Assembly: GCA_016873615.1 (NCBI GenBank)
Contig: VGWX01000007.1
Location: forward strand, 1 to 54,148
Length of the DNA stretch: 54,148 nucleotides
Origin: Nitrospira sp.
GTDB taxonomy: Bacteria > Nitrospirota > Thermodesulfovibrionia > Thermodesulfovibrionales > SM23-35
Direction: 5' to 3'
Under the pieces are notes generated by a model that ran no database searches, had not been told where the DNA came from, and was given only the letters and a program-made list of their open reading frames with translations. Within the stretch, counting starts at the first letter, position 1. Every line of letters starts with the position of its first letter. This document shows, in pieces, positions 32,936 through 40,962 of this stretch. The position numbers and the translations under genes are program-made.

Positions 32936-33692
32936 ACTTATAGGAAAGACAATTATACGTTTCTCCGAGGAACTTGGCAGGATATTGATACTCCTTTCTT
33001 TAACTGTCAGGCACATGTTGCTTCCCCCCTATGAAGTGAGGAATACCTTCAAACAAATGCTTGAGATCGGAGTGCGATCTTTGCCTGTTGTGCTGATAAC
33101 AGCAATTTTTACAGGAATGGTCTTTGCCCTCCAGACCTTTACAGGGTTTAAGAGATTTGGCGCTGAAGGAGTTGTAGGAACTGTTGTTGCGCTTTCGATG
33201 ACGAGAGAACTTGGGCCTGTCCTTACAGGTCTTATAGTAGCAGGAAGGGCAGGGGCTGCCATGGCAGCTGAATTAGGAACTATGAGAGTTACAGAACAGA
33301 TAGATGCACTCGAAACATTGGCAACGAATCCTATAAAATATCTTATCGTTCCGAGATTTATAGCCGGTATGCTTATGCTTCCGGCGCTTGCTGCAGTAGC
33401 TGACATAACCGGTATAATAGGCGGTTATTTCATTACTGTGGGACTCTTTGATACAAGTTCGATCGCATACTGGAAAAGGACATGGAATTATTTGATGATA
33501 AGTGATATTTACAATGGCTTGATAAAAGCAGGATTTTTTGGTGCAAGCATTTCACTGTTAAGCTGTTATAAGGGGTTTTATACAAGGGGAGGAGCTGAAG
33601 GTGTCGGAAAAGCAACAACCGGAGCAGTAGTTTTATCATCTATGACCATATTAATATCTGACTATTTTCTCTCGGTATGGTTATTTAAATGA
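32919..33692 (+). CDS. mlaE: MlaE-type ABC permease (copy B)
   Basis: 257 aa from ATG 32919 (a TTG at 32895 is in frame but deep inside alr). Family segments SLPVVLITAIFTGMVFALQT, MTRELGPVLTGLIVAGRAGA, MRVTEQIDALETLATNPIKY (coupling helix) and SCYKGFYTRGGAEGVGKATT. With the next two genes forms an inner-membrane lipid transporter. It overlaps alr by 17 bases. Clearly paralogous to copy A at 15644, but without an adjacent STAS gene. Confidence 0.92.
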   Translation: MLRPIELIGKTIIRFSEELGRILILLSLTVRHMLLPPYEVRNTFKQMLEIGVRSLPVVLITAIFTGMVFALQTFTGFKRFGAEGVVGTVVALSMTRELGPVLTGLIVAGRAGAAMAAELGTMRVTEQIDALETLATNPIKYLIVPRFIAGMLMLPALAAVADITGIIGGYFITVGLFDTSSIAYWKRTWNYLMISDIYNGLIKAGFFGASISLLSCYKGFYTRGGAEGVGKATTGAVVLSSMTILISDYFLSVWLFK

Positions 33693-33708
33693 AGATTAAT
33701 TATTGCTT

Positions 33709-34488
33709 ATGATAGAGATCATTAACGTTCACAAATCATTTGGGAAAAAATATGTGCTTGGAGGAGTAAATCTCAGGGTTGAAAAAGGCGAAAGCATGGT
33801 CGTTATCGGCGGGAGCGGTTCCGGGAAAAGCGTTTTACTAAAGCATATTATAGGAATTATAAAGCCGGATGAAGGCAAAGTACTTATAGACGGCATCGAT
33901 ATAACTTCACTTAGAGAGAATGAACTATATGAAGTCAGAAAGCAATTTGGTATGCTTTTTCAAATGGCAGCATTATTTGATTCAATGACTGTATGGGAGA
34001 ATGTTGCTTTTGCATTGCTCAGGCAAAAAAAATTAAGCGTAAAAGACGCTAAGTCTCATGCCATTGAAAAATTGAGAATAGTTGGGCTCGTAGGCGTAGA
34101 GGATTTAATGCCATCAGAACTTTCAGGAGGGATGAAAAAAAGGGTAGGGCTTGCAAGGGCTATTGCACATGAACCTGACATATTGTTGTATGATGAGCCT
34201 ACAACAGGACTTGACCCCATTATGGCAGATGCGATTAATGACCTTATTGTTGATATGAGAGAGGCCCTCTCTGTTACCAGTATTGCTATAACTCATGATA
34301 TGAACAGTGCTTACAAAATTGGCGACAAAATTGCCATGCTTTATGAAGGGAAGATAATAGAAACAGCAACCCCTGATGCAATAAAGAGTACGCAAAACCC
34401 TCTGGTAAGGCAATTTATAACCGGCAGCGCAGTAGGCCCAATAAAGATAGAAGGAGTAGATTATGAGAAGTCTTTCAACAGAACTTAA
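33709..34488 (+). CDS. mlaF: MlaF-type ABC ATPase (copy B)
   Basis: 259 aa from ATG 33709 (TTG 33703 is alternative). Walker A GGSGSGKSVLLKH, Q-loop LFQMAALFDSMTV, signature LSGGMKKRVGLARA, Walker B ILLYDEPTTGLDP, switch His in AITHDMNS. The C-terminal extension (VRQFITGSAVGPIKIEGVDY) fits MlaF. mlaD overlaps its end by 26 bases. Confidence 0.93.
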   Translation: MIEIINVHKSFGKKYVLGGVNLRVEKGESMVVIGGSGSGKSVLLKHIIGIIKPDEGKVLIDGIDITSLRENELYEVRKQFGMLFQMAALFDSMTVWENVAFALLRQKKLSVKDAKSHAIEKLRIVGLVGVEDLMPSELSGGMKKRVGLARAIAHEPDILLYDEPTTGLDPIMADAINDLIVDMREALSVTSIAITHDMNSAYKIGDKIAMLYEGKIIETATPDAIKSTQNPLVRQFITGSAVGPIKIEGVDYEKSFNRT

Positions 34489-35947
34489 GGTAGGTTTCTT
34501 TGCACTATTCGTCATATCAATCCTTGTATTTATGACATTTAAAATAGGCGCCCTCGACTGGATGAAAAAAGAAGGTTATATGGTACATGTCTATTTTAAA
34601 AATATTGCGGGCCTTGACGAAAAAACCAAAGTGAAAATAGCCGGAGTCAATGCCGGTTTTATAGAAAAAATACAGCTTTCAGACGGCAAGGCAAAGCTGA
34701 CTGTCAGGATGAATAAGGAAATCCCCCTTTATGAAGACGCAAGCGCTTCTATCAAGGCGTCGGGCCTTCTTGGCGACAAGTATCTCGACATAAGGCCGGG
34801 CTATCAAAAACCAGCACTCAAAAATGGAGCCACCATCCATAATGTTGTGGAGATTGTCGACCTTGATGATCTGACGCGAAATCTTACCGCTGTGTCGGAA
34901 AATATCAATATTCTTGCCAAATCATTCAATGAATCATTTGGCACTGAAGAGGCCAAAGATGCATTAAAACAATCTGTGTTGAATATAAAAGACATAACTA
35001 TAGATTTAAAGGAAGCCATTTCTGTAAATGACAATAAACTGAGAGATGCGCTCGACAACATTAATAATCTTACGGCTTCAATTAATGACCTGATTCAAAA
35101 GAATAAAGATACAGTATCAACAGCTGCAGGCAATATAAAAGACTTTTCTGTAAGTTTAAAGCAGGACACCCCTCAGCTGATTGCGAAACTTAATAAGGCA
35201 GCTGATGAACTGAAGGCCATGGTCGAGGAGAACCGACCCACCATAAAAAGTGCTGCAGACTCTATTGACAACATCGCAAAGAAAATTGATAAAGGCGAAG
35301 GGACTCTCGGCAAGCTCGTAAAGGATGAGAGTCTTTATGAGAATATAAACAAGGCTGCAGCCGGGATCGATAAGACTATATCGACAGTGGAAAGGTTCAA
35401 GACTTTCATAACCTTTCAGGGAGATTATCTTACGGAAGCGAAAGAGGGGAAGGGATATTTCTATCTCACTCTCCAGCCAAAACCCGATAAGTACTATATT
35501 CTGGGTGTTGTCGGAGATCCCTTGGGAAAATCAACTACAAAAGAGACAACTACAATAACCTCCAGCGGCACAACTAAGGTTAAGGAGATCGAGACAAAGA
35601 AAAAGATAGAATTTACAGCACAGTATGCGATGAGGTACAAAGATGCAGTATTAAGATTAGGACTTACAGAAAATACATTTGGCGCAGGGGCAGACCTTTT
35701 CTTTAATAACGACAGAGGCAAATTAGCAATAGACGCCTGGGACTTTTCCAATGATGAAGAAGAATCTAAAAACCCCCATGTGAGAGCCGGGGTAGATTAT
35801 TTTATTTTCAAAAATGTATTTATATCAGCTGGTGTTGATAATATCATGAACAAGAAGTGGCGTGGCGGCTACGCAGGCATGGGACTGCGTTTTGAGGATG
35901 AAGATATCAAGTACCTGTTTGGGACATTGCCAAAGATTTCTCCCTAA
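34463..35947 (+). CDS. mlaD: MlaD-type MCE protein with C-terminal beta-rich region (copy B)
   Basis: 494 aa, far longer than E. coli MlaD (~180) and copy A (298). Anchor helix ~10-28 (VGFFALFVISILVFMTFKI); MCE domain ~38-118 (KNIAGLDEKTKVKIAGVNAG, SGLLGDKYLDIRPG); long helical stretch ~130-310 with repeated DNI/AAxxI heptads; then ~315-490 an alternating, aromatic-rich segment: GKGYFYLTLQP, KIEFTAQYAMRY, AVLRLGLTENTFGAGADLFF, VRAGVDYFIFKNVFISAGVD, GGYAGMGLRF. This last part looks like outer-membrane beta-strands. Such MCE-helix-barrel fusions are known from diderm Firmicutes, where one protein spans the periplasm. Spanning here is inferred. Confidence 0.88.
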   Translation: MRSLSTELKVGFFALFVISILVFMTFKIGALDWMKKEGYMVHVYFKNIAGLDEKTKVKIAGVNAGFIEKIQLSDGKAKLTVRMNKEIPLYEDASASIKASGLLGDKYLDIRPGYQKPALKNGATIHNVVEIVDLDDLTRNLTAVSENINILAKSFNESFGTEEAKDALKQSVLNIKDITIDLKEAISVNDNKLRDALDNINNLTASINDLIQKNKDTVSTAAGNIKDFSVSLKQDTPQLIAKLNKAADELKAMVEENRPTIKSAADSIDNIAKKIDKGEGTLGKLVKDESLYENINKAAAGIDKTISTVERFKTFITFQGDYLTEAKEGKGYFYLTLQPKPDKYYILGVVGDPLGKSTTKETTTITSSGTTKVKEIETKKKIEFTAQYAMRYKDAVLRLGLTENTFGAGADLFFNNDRGKLAIDAWDFSNDEEESKNPHVRAGVDYFIFKNVFISAGVDNIMNKKWRGGYAGMGLRFEDEDIKYLFGTLPKISP

Positions 35948-36000
35948 AGATGGCAACAATTTATAATTATCAAAACTTAAAACGGAAGGAGGTGAAGAAG

Positions 36001-36396
36001 ATGCGGATTCCGTTCATGAAGCATATTTCCTGGTACATGATTATCGCCATGTTTGTAATCGGCATAACACCAAGGGTTGATGCAGGGCTTGCACCTTCAG
36101 AGATTATGGCACTCGCTCAGTCAGATAGGGTTGCAGATCTTGATAAGATTCAGAAAGTCATTGAAGTCAAGGCAATAAGTGAAAGACTGAAACAGTTCGG
36201 GCTTACACAGGACGAGGTTCAGGCAAGACTTGCACAAATGAGTGACCAGCAGATACATCAGGTAGCCCTGCAATTAGATAGTTTGAAGGTCGGACAGTCT
36301 GATGCCCTCTTTGTAATAATCGCTATTCTGGTGATAGCAATTCTTGTTGTTGTGCTTTTAAAGGTTACAGGGCATAAGGTAATCATTACAAAATAG
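36001..36396 (+). CDS. PA2779-family protein
   Basis: 131 aa from ATG 36001, set by AAGGAGGTGA upstream (an in-frame ATG at 35950 lacks a site). Signal peptide/helix 1-28, then the family core LAPSEIMALAQSDRVADLDK, ERLKQFGLTQDEVQARLAQM and SDQQIHQVALQLDSL, and a C-terminal membrane helix (~105-124, ALFVIIAILVIAILVVVLLK). PA2779-family genes usually sit beside a PA2778-family C39-like peptidase, as here. Function unknown. It follows mlaD by 53 bp. Confidence 0.8.
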   Translation: MRIPFMKHISWYMIIAMFVIGITPRVDAGLAPSEIMALAQSDRVADLDKIQKVIEVKAISERLKQFGLTQDEVQARLAQMSDQQIHQVALQLDSLKVGQSDALFVIIAILVIAILVVVLLKVTGHKVIITK

Positions 36397-36435
36397 GGAA
36401 ATACAGGTAGCAATATTACAATTCAACATACAGTA

Positions 36436-36502
36436 TTGCTTCGCTGCTCTCGCAATGACAGAACATTTATGATCTTCAGTCATTGCGAGGAGCGAAGCTG
36501 CA
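36436..36502. repeat. ATTGCGAG-type inverted repeat overlapping a gene start
   Basis: CTTCGCTGCTCTCGCAATGA (from 36439) pairs with GTCATTGCGAGGAGCGAAG (36479-36497) around ~20 bases, with two extra bases on the left arm. ATTGCGAGGAGCGAAG repeats are widespread dispersed elements. The right arm is translated as SHCEERSCK in the peptidase gene. Confidence 0.75.
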
Positions 36503-37038
36503 AATCAATATGTCTTTTATTAATTATCCTTAATGCCCTTTTTTTCTTGTCTTCCTGTGCTCACAGGACAAGCATACCTGAATCATCAGCTCAGCATATG
36601 ATTGAAAACGTGCCTTTCTATCCGCAGGAAACCTATCAGTGCGGACCGGCATCACTTGCCGGGGTGTTGAACTACTGGAGAATTCCGGCAAGGCCGGATG
36701 ATATCGCAAAAGATATTTTCAGTGAAAGCGCAAAAGGAACGCTAAGCATTGACATGGTTATGTATGCGCAGAAAAAAGGCCTGTTCGCTTTCCAGTATAA
36801 AGGCAGCCCGGAGGATCTGAAAAAAAATATAGACGCAGGTTATCCTCTCATTGTCCTTGTCGATTACGGGATATATTTCTATCAGGCAAACCATTTCATG
36901 GTGGTTGTCGGATATAATGAAAATGGGGTAAGAGTTAATTCAGGGAAAGATAACAATGTATTTATATCCAATAAAGATTTTTTAAGAGTATGGAAAAGGG
37001 CAGATTACTGGACTCTGCTCATAAAAAGCAAAGAGTAG
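36469..37038 (+). CDS. PA2778-family C39-like cysteine peptidase, lipoprotein
   Basis: 189 aa from ATG 36469 (TTG 36436 in frame upstream is inside the repeat). Residues 4-14 derive from an ATTGCGAG repeat; a hydrophobic stretch with lipobox LSSC (Cys ~30) follows. Peptidase core: the catalytic Cys in YQCGPASLAGVLNYW, His in NHFMVVVGYNENG, and Asn/Asp in VNSGKDN. In Pseudomonas the equivalent protein continues into TPR repeats; here TPRs are encoded by the next gene. Substrate unknown. Confidence 0.8.
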   Translation: MIFSHCEERSCKSICLLLIILNALFFLSSCAHRTSIPESSAQHMIENVPFYPQETYQCGPASLAGVLNYWRIPARPDDIAKDIFSESAKGTLSIDMVMYAQKKGLFAFQYKGSPEDLKKNIDAGYPLIVLVDYGIYFYQANHFMVVVGYNENGVRVNSGKDNNVFISNKDFLRVWKRADYWTLLIKSKE

Positions 37039-37162
37039 ACAGTAGGTAGTAGACTGTAGACAGGAGCAGCATATACGGAAAAATAAAACATGAAAAACAA
37101 TAATATATTTTTCTTTAAAATATCTGTTTGCTGTCTACTTTCTACAGTCTACAGTCTACTGT
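37036..37162. repeat. TAGACTGTAGAC-type inverted repeat around a gene start
   Basis: Left arm GTAGACAGTAGGTAGTAGAC and TGTAGACAGGAGCAGC (37036-37070) pairs with the right arm GCTGTCTACTTTCTACAGTC and TACAGTCTACTG (37130-37161). The right arm is translated as CCLLSTVYSLL in the signal peptide of the TPR lipoprotein. Confidence 0.7.
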
Positions 37163-37569
37163 TGTTTTCATGTGCTTTGCCGAGGATTGTGGTGCTCGAT
37201 GACCCATTGAGCCCGGAAGAGCATCTTAACCTTGGTGTAAGTTATGAAAAGAAAGGCGAGCTTGATAATGCCCTGAAGGAATATCAGGAAGCATCCGGAA
37301 AATTACCGGCTGCATATCTGTTTATGGGCAATATATATTTTCATAAAAAGGAATATGATGAAGCAGAAACATATTATAAAAAGGCAATAAAGAAAGACCA
37401 GCACAATGCTGATGCGTATAACAATCTTGCCTGGCTATATTACACAAAGAACGAAAAACTTGATGAAGCAGAAAAACTTGCACTAAAAGCTATTGAGCTG
37501 AATCCTGCTAAAAAGGACATCTATCAGGATACCCTTGATAAAATCAGAGGACTCAAAAGATCGCAATAA
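37090..37569 (+). CDS. TPR-repeat lipoprotein
   Basis: 159 aa. Signal peptide 1-27 with lipobox LLFSC; part of it (CLLSTVYSLL) is encoded by repeat DNA. Three TPR units follow: AEEHLNLGVSYEKKGELDNALKEY-like at ~42, AAYLFMGNIYFHKKEYDEAE at ~75, ADAYNNLAWLYYTKNEKLDE at ~107. Probably the split equivalent of the TPR half of PA2778 proteins and a partner of the peptidase 51 bp upstream. Confidence 0.8.
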   Translation: MKNNNIFFFKISVCCLLSTVYSLLLFSCALPRIVVLDDPLSPEEHLNLGVSYEKKGELDNALKEYQEASGKLPAAYLFMGNIYFHKKEYDEAETYYKKAIKKDQHNADAYNNLAWLYYTKNEKLDEAEKLALKAIELNPAKKDIYQDTLDKIRGLKRSQ

Positions 37570-37767
37570 ATACTAATAAGATCGTAAGTAAAGCCACATC
37601 TGTCATTCCCGCTTGTCGGGTCGCCTCTTCTCCTCAGCGAACCCGCCTGAGTGCGGGAGCGACTCGCCGAGGCGAGAATCTTTCTGAGAAAAGAAGGATT
37701 CTGGACAAGCCAGAATGACAAAATTGACATGTGAATGTGGTTATGCTTATGAACTCCTTAGTAAGTA
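37570..37767. repeat. MITE-like dispersed repeat, copy 2
   Basis: About 200 bp, inverted relative to 19472-19631. Shares TACTAATAAG at the left end, TCATTCCCGCTTGTCGGGTC, GACTCGCCGAGGCGAGAATC and AGAAGGATT..GGACAAGCC..AATGACAAAA; differs by a ~25-bp insertion (CAGCGAACCCGCCTGAGTGC region). No coding sequence. Confidence 0.75.
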
Positions 37768-37816
37768 AAAATATATAAAAGCAATGCTTTAAATAATATT
37801 ACATAACTTATTGATT

Positions 37817-38842
37817 ATGAACCATAAGTTAAATCTAAAATCTCTCTCCAAAGAAGAGATATTTCTCTTTATAGAAAAAATCGGTCTACCGCGATACAGG
37901 GCTGAGCAGTTACTGAGCTGGATGTACACGAAATACGCACCTGAGATAGATGCAATTACAGAATTTTCCAAAGACCTCCGGTATCATTTAAATGGCATTG
38001 CCTTCATCAGTAATCTTAAGCTTGTCGAGAGATTGCAATCATCAGATGGCACAGAAAAGTTCCTTTTTTCACTTGAAGACGGTAATGCCATAGAAAGTGT
38101 ATTGATACCGGATGAGAACCGCTTTACCTTATGCATCTCATCACAGGCAGGCTGTGCCATTGGGTGCCAATTTTGCCTGACAGGGAAATCAGGATTGGTC
38201 AGAAGCCTGAAATCATATGAGATAACAGATCAGATCATAGCAGTGAACAGGATTATCTCACCGGAGAAGGTTACGAATATTGTATTCATGGGCATGGGAG
38301 AGCCTCTTATGAATTTCGATAACGTTGTCGAAGCCCTCTGGAGGATCATCCAGTTTATCGGGATATCAAAGAGAAAGATAACAGTATCGACGGCCGGGAT
38401 AGTGCCAAAGATGCTGCTTCTTCCCTTGAAAGCGCCTGATATAAATCTTGCGGTTTCATTAAATGCTGCGGATAATGAAACGAGAAACAGGTTGATGCCG
38501 ATAAACAAAAAATATGATATAGAATCACTTATTACTGCATGCAAAAAATATCCACTCAAGTCAGGAAGAAGGATTACATTTGAATATGTCATGATTGATG
38601 GAATAAATGATTCACCTGATGTTGCTCACAAGCTTATAAAGCTCCTTAAGGGCGTTCGCTGCAAGATAAACCTCATCCCGCTCAACCCCCACCCGGAAAG
38701 TGATTTTAAAAGGCCTCCGGAAGAAAGGGTATTGGAATTTCAGAAGATACTCTTAAATAAATATATTCGGGCGCTTATCAGGGAGAGCAAGGGGCAGGAT
38801 ATACTTGCAGCCTGCGGCCAGCTCAGGACAGGGAACAGATAA
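37817..38842 (+). CDS. rlmN: 23S rRNA (A2503)-C2 / tRNA (A37) methyltransferase RlmN
   Basis: 341 aa from ATG 37817. Radical SAM cluster CxxxCxxC is in QAGCAIGCQFCLTG (~108-119). VFMGMGEPLMNFDNVV and AVSLNAADNETRNRLMPINK are family motifs; the resolving Cys is in ILAACGQLR near the end. N-terminal helical domain LPRYRAEQLLSWMY. Makes 2-methyladenosine in 23S rRNA. Stands alone between a repeat and the ferritin-like gene. Confidence 0.95.
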   Translation: MNHKLNLKSLSKEEIFLFIEKIGLPRYRAEQLLSWMYTKYAPEIDAITEFSKDLRYHLNGIAFISNLKLVERLQSSDGTEKFLFSLEDGNAIESVLIPDENRFTLCISSQAGCAIGCQFCLTGKSGLVRSLKSYEITDQIIAVNRIISPEKVTNIVFMGMGEPLMNFDNVVEALWRIIQFIGISKRKITVSTAGIVPKMLLLPLKAPDINLAVSLNAADNETRNRLMPINKKYDIESLITACKKYPLKSGRRITFEYVMIDGINDSPDVAHKLIKLLKGVRCKINLIPLNPHPESDFKRPPEERVLEFQKILLNKYIRALIRESKGQDILAACGQLRTGNR

Positions 38843-38861
38843 GAGGTGTTTTTAAAATCCA

Positions 38862-38920
38862 ATATTTCAATAATCTGAACCAATATTAACCTTGACTAAG
38901 TGTCCATATTGAAATATGAT
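38862..38920 (+). promoter_or_regulatory. Promoter with overlapping inverted repeat, ferritin-like gene
   Basis: -35 TTGACT (38892-38897), 17-bp spacer, -10 TATGAT (38915-38920): near-consensus. An 11-bp inverted repeat, ATATTTCAATA (38862-38872) and TATTGAAATAT (38907-38917), covers the spacer and -10. A repressor bound there could block the promoter. Confidence 0.6.
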
Positions 38921-38971
38921 TATTTGTAATTACTAATAATAATTTAAACCACTTGAGAAATGGAGAGGACT

Positions 38972-39829
38972 ATGAAAAAAAACGAATTGATTTTGATGTT
39001 AAACAAGGATATGGCAGATGAACATGCGGCAATTATACGCTATCTTGTGCATGGATGGCTGGAGGGGGAAGACACATCAATAGGAGCGAGCCTTTTATCC
39101 CGTTCCAGAGAAGAGATGTGGCATATGCACTGGCTCGGGGCAATTATCGGCAAGCTGGGCGGAGAGCCGAATTTCATACCGGCGCCATATCCTTATGATC
39201 CAACGAACAGGGCCACGATCTTCAGATCATATGTTGAATACGAAAAAAAACTGATCCCGCATTACAATGGAGAGGCGGATATGGTGGATGACCCTCACAT
39301 CAGGCGGGTGCTGCATAGGGAAGCCTGGGAATCTTCTATTCATGCCAGAAAATTCCAGAGGATATTGGACAAGCTGAGCCCTGAACAGGCTAAAGAAGCT
39401 CCCGGAGGAGAGCGTGGATTACCTGTAGATTTTTTAAGCTCATTACAGAAGGAAGTAACAGATAAATACAACGAAATGCTGCAGCATATACGCTCCTCGT
39501 GGGTCTTTCAAAAGAACAGCATGACGGCATGGCAGCTTATGGATCATGCTATGGAAAAGATGAAGCAGATTGCCCACTTTGCTGAGGGTATAGCAGAAAA
39601 CGGTCTGACTCCGAAATTCAAGCCGGGGAAAATTGATTCAGGCAAGGATATCGGCAAGGTGCTGAAAACATTATCAGACAATGTGACCAAATCTCAAAAG
39701 CGCCATATGAAACTTAGAAAAGACACTGAACTGAATAAACATGGGGGAATGGTCATCAATCTTGATCTTACTATTCAGCAGGAGCAGTATCAGGCAGAGG
39801 AACTGAAAGATATGGGCAAGAAGAAATAG
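38972..39829 (+). CDS. Ferritin-like protein
   Basis: 285 aa from ATG 38972, preferred because GGAGAGG ends 4 bases upstream; ATG 38960 adds 4 residues. Two helical pairs carry possible di-iron ligands: ADEHAAIIRYLVHGWL and SREEMWHMHWLG (N-terminal half), REAWESSIHARKFQRIL and DHAMEKMKQIAHFAEGIA (second half). Longer than bacterioferritin (~160). Iron storage or oxidation is suggested; the exact subfamily is not recognised. It has a strong promoter with an inverted repeat. A hairpin at 39845-39871 lies just after its stop. Confidence 0.75.
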   Translation: MKKNELILMLNKDMADEHAAIIRYLVHGWLEGEDTSIGASLLSRSREEMWHMHWLGAIIGKLGGEPNFIPAPYPYDPTNRATIFRSYVEYEKKLIPHYNGEADMVDDPHIRRVLHREAWESSIHARKFQRILDKLSPEQAKEAPGGERGLPVDFLSSLQKEVTDKYNEMLQHIRSSWVFQKNSMTAWQLMDHAMEKMKQIAHFAEGIAENGLTPKFKPGKIDSGKDIGKVLKTLSDNVTKSQKRHMKLRKDTELNKHGGMVINLDLTIQQEQYQAEELKDMGKKK

Positions 39830-39844
39830 ATTTGTAACTCCCCC

Positions 39845-39871
39845 AGCCCCCTCTTATATTAAGAGGGGGCT
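39845..39871. terminator. Hairpin between convergent genes
   Basis: Perfect 11-bp stem AGCCCCCTCTT (39845-39855) / AAGAGGGGGCT (39861-39871), loop ATATT. No long T run, so a weak or two-way terminator; it resembles the C/G-rich repeat family. Confidence 0.6.
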
Positions 39872-39883
39872 AAGCGGAAGTTA

Positions 39884-40852
39884 TTATTCAAAACATAAAG
39901 TATTTTCTCCGGGTATGTCGAATGTCATACCATTCCTGAAAATCCTGAGAGATAATCTGTGACATCCGGATGATATTTCGTTTCGCGGCAATTCAGCCTC
40001 CCAACCAATGATAAATGTCTTCCTGGATTCTTCACAAAGGTGAAATACCTTCGCAACATCAGGCCTGTTGTGCAGGTAATTAACCTTTGAAGAGGTACGA
40101 TTGTCAACCGCAATATACAGATTTTCAGCAGGTAAAACTGTACATGTATCATATGCCCATCCCCCTATAAGGATTTTATCTGCAGTATTGTGTATTGTTG
40201 CTTTTTTGTTTTGAAAATACAGGCCGTTTACATGATCTATATGGTATTTCAGATTTTCACTGCCGTCACGATATTCATTCCTGATCCAGTAGATAAGATT
40301 GTGCTTATTATGCGTTTTGTTTGTTTTATTAAGCCATTGCTCATACAATAAAAAAATATATGGACCGATCGACCTTGAAAAAGGGAGGACTCCATATCTG
40401 AAAGAAAACTGTTTTCTCAGTTCAGATAATGGCGGATTTTCTTCTATTGCTAAGGCCAATGCGCTGACCATACCTGTTCTGTCAACGCCTCTCTTACAGT
40501 GGACAAGGAGAGGCCTTTCAGATATTAATACTATATCAAGGATATTCATGAGCTTGCCGCATTCCGGCAGTTCATTGGAGGATATCGCGACATTATAGAG
40601 CTTTATATGTTTTTCTTCGGCTATCTCTTTTTCACGCATGTGCCATTCTAAATTATCGCCTTCTCCCCTAAGATTCAGGATGGACTTGATATTTTTTTCG
40701 CTAATAAGGCGTTTCAGGGCATTCTCAGAAAGCTGGCCGCTTCTGTAAATTCTTCCTTCTATAACAGCGCGAATGATGCGAGTACTGTAGAGATTGTAGA
40801 TCACAAACAGGAGTAAAGACAGGACAATGATAATTGATAAAATCTTCTTCAA
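39884..40852 (-). CDS. Membrane-anchored protein-tyrosine/dual-specificity phosphatase-like protein
   Basis: 322 aa. N-terminal anchor 4-22 (ILSIIIVLSLLLFVIYNLY). Phosphatase domain ~30-170: YRSGQL, SILNLRGEG, and the CX5R signature VHCKRGVDRTG (Cys ~119, Arg ~125), so the catalytic residues are present. Residues ~200-322 form a separate strand-rich domain (ILIGGWAYDT, IIGWEAELPR, LSLRIFRNG) that I do not recognise. Topology suggests the active site faces the periplasm. A role on phospholipid or phosphoprotein is possible. Monocistronic, minus strand. Confidence 0.8.
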   Translation of the reverse strand: MKKILSIIIVLSLLLFVIYNLYSTRIIRAVIEGRIYRSGQLSENALKRLISEKNIKSILNLRGEGDNLEWHMREKEIAEEKHIKLYNVAISSNELPECGKLMNILDIVLISERPLLVHCKRGVDRTGMVSALALAIEENPPLSELRKQFSFRYGVLPFSRSIGPYIFLLYEQWLNKTNKTHNKHNLIYWIRNEYRDGSENLKYHIDHVNGLYFQNKKATIHNTADKILIGGWAYDTCTVLPAENLYIAVDNRTSSKVNYLHNRPDVAKVFHLCEESRKTFIIGWEAELPRNEISSGCHRLSLRIFRNGMTFDIPGENTLCFE

Positions 40853-40962
40853 ACCTAAAGCTTGCCTCCATATATGGATGCTGCGTGAGCTGAAAATAGT
40901 TTTATTACATTATAGTGTGGTAAAATTCAAAAAATCAAAAACTATTATAAGGAGGGACATGA

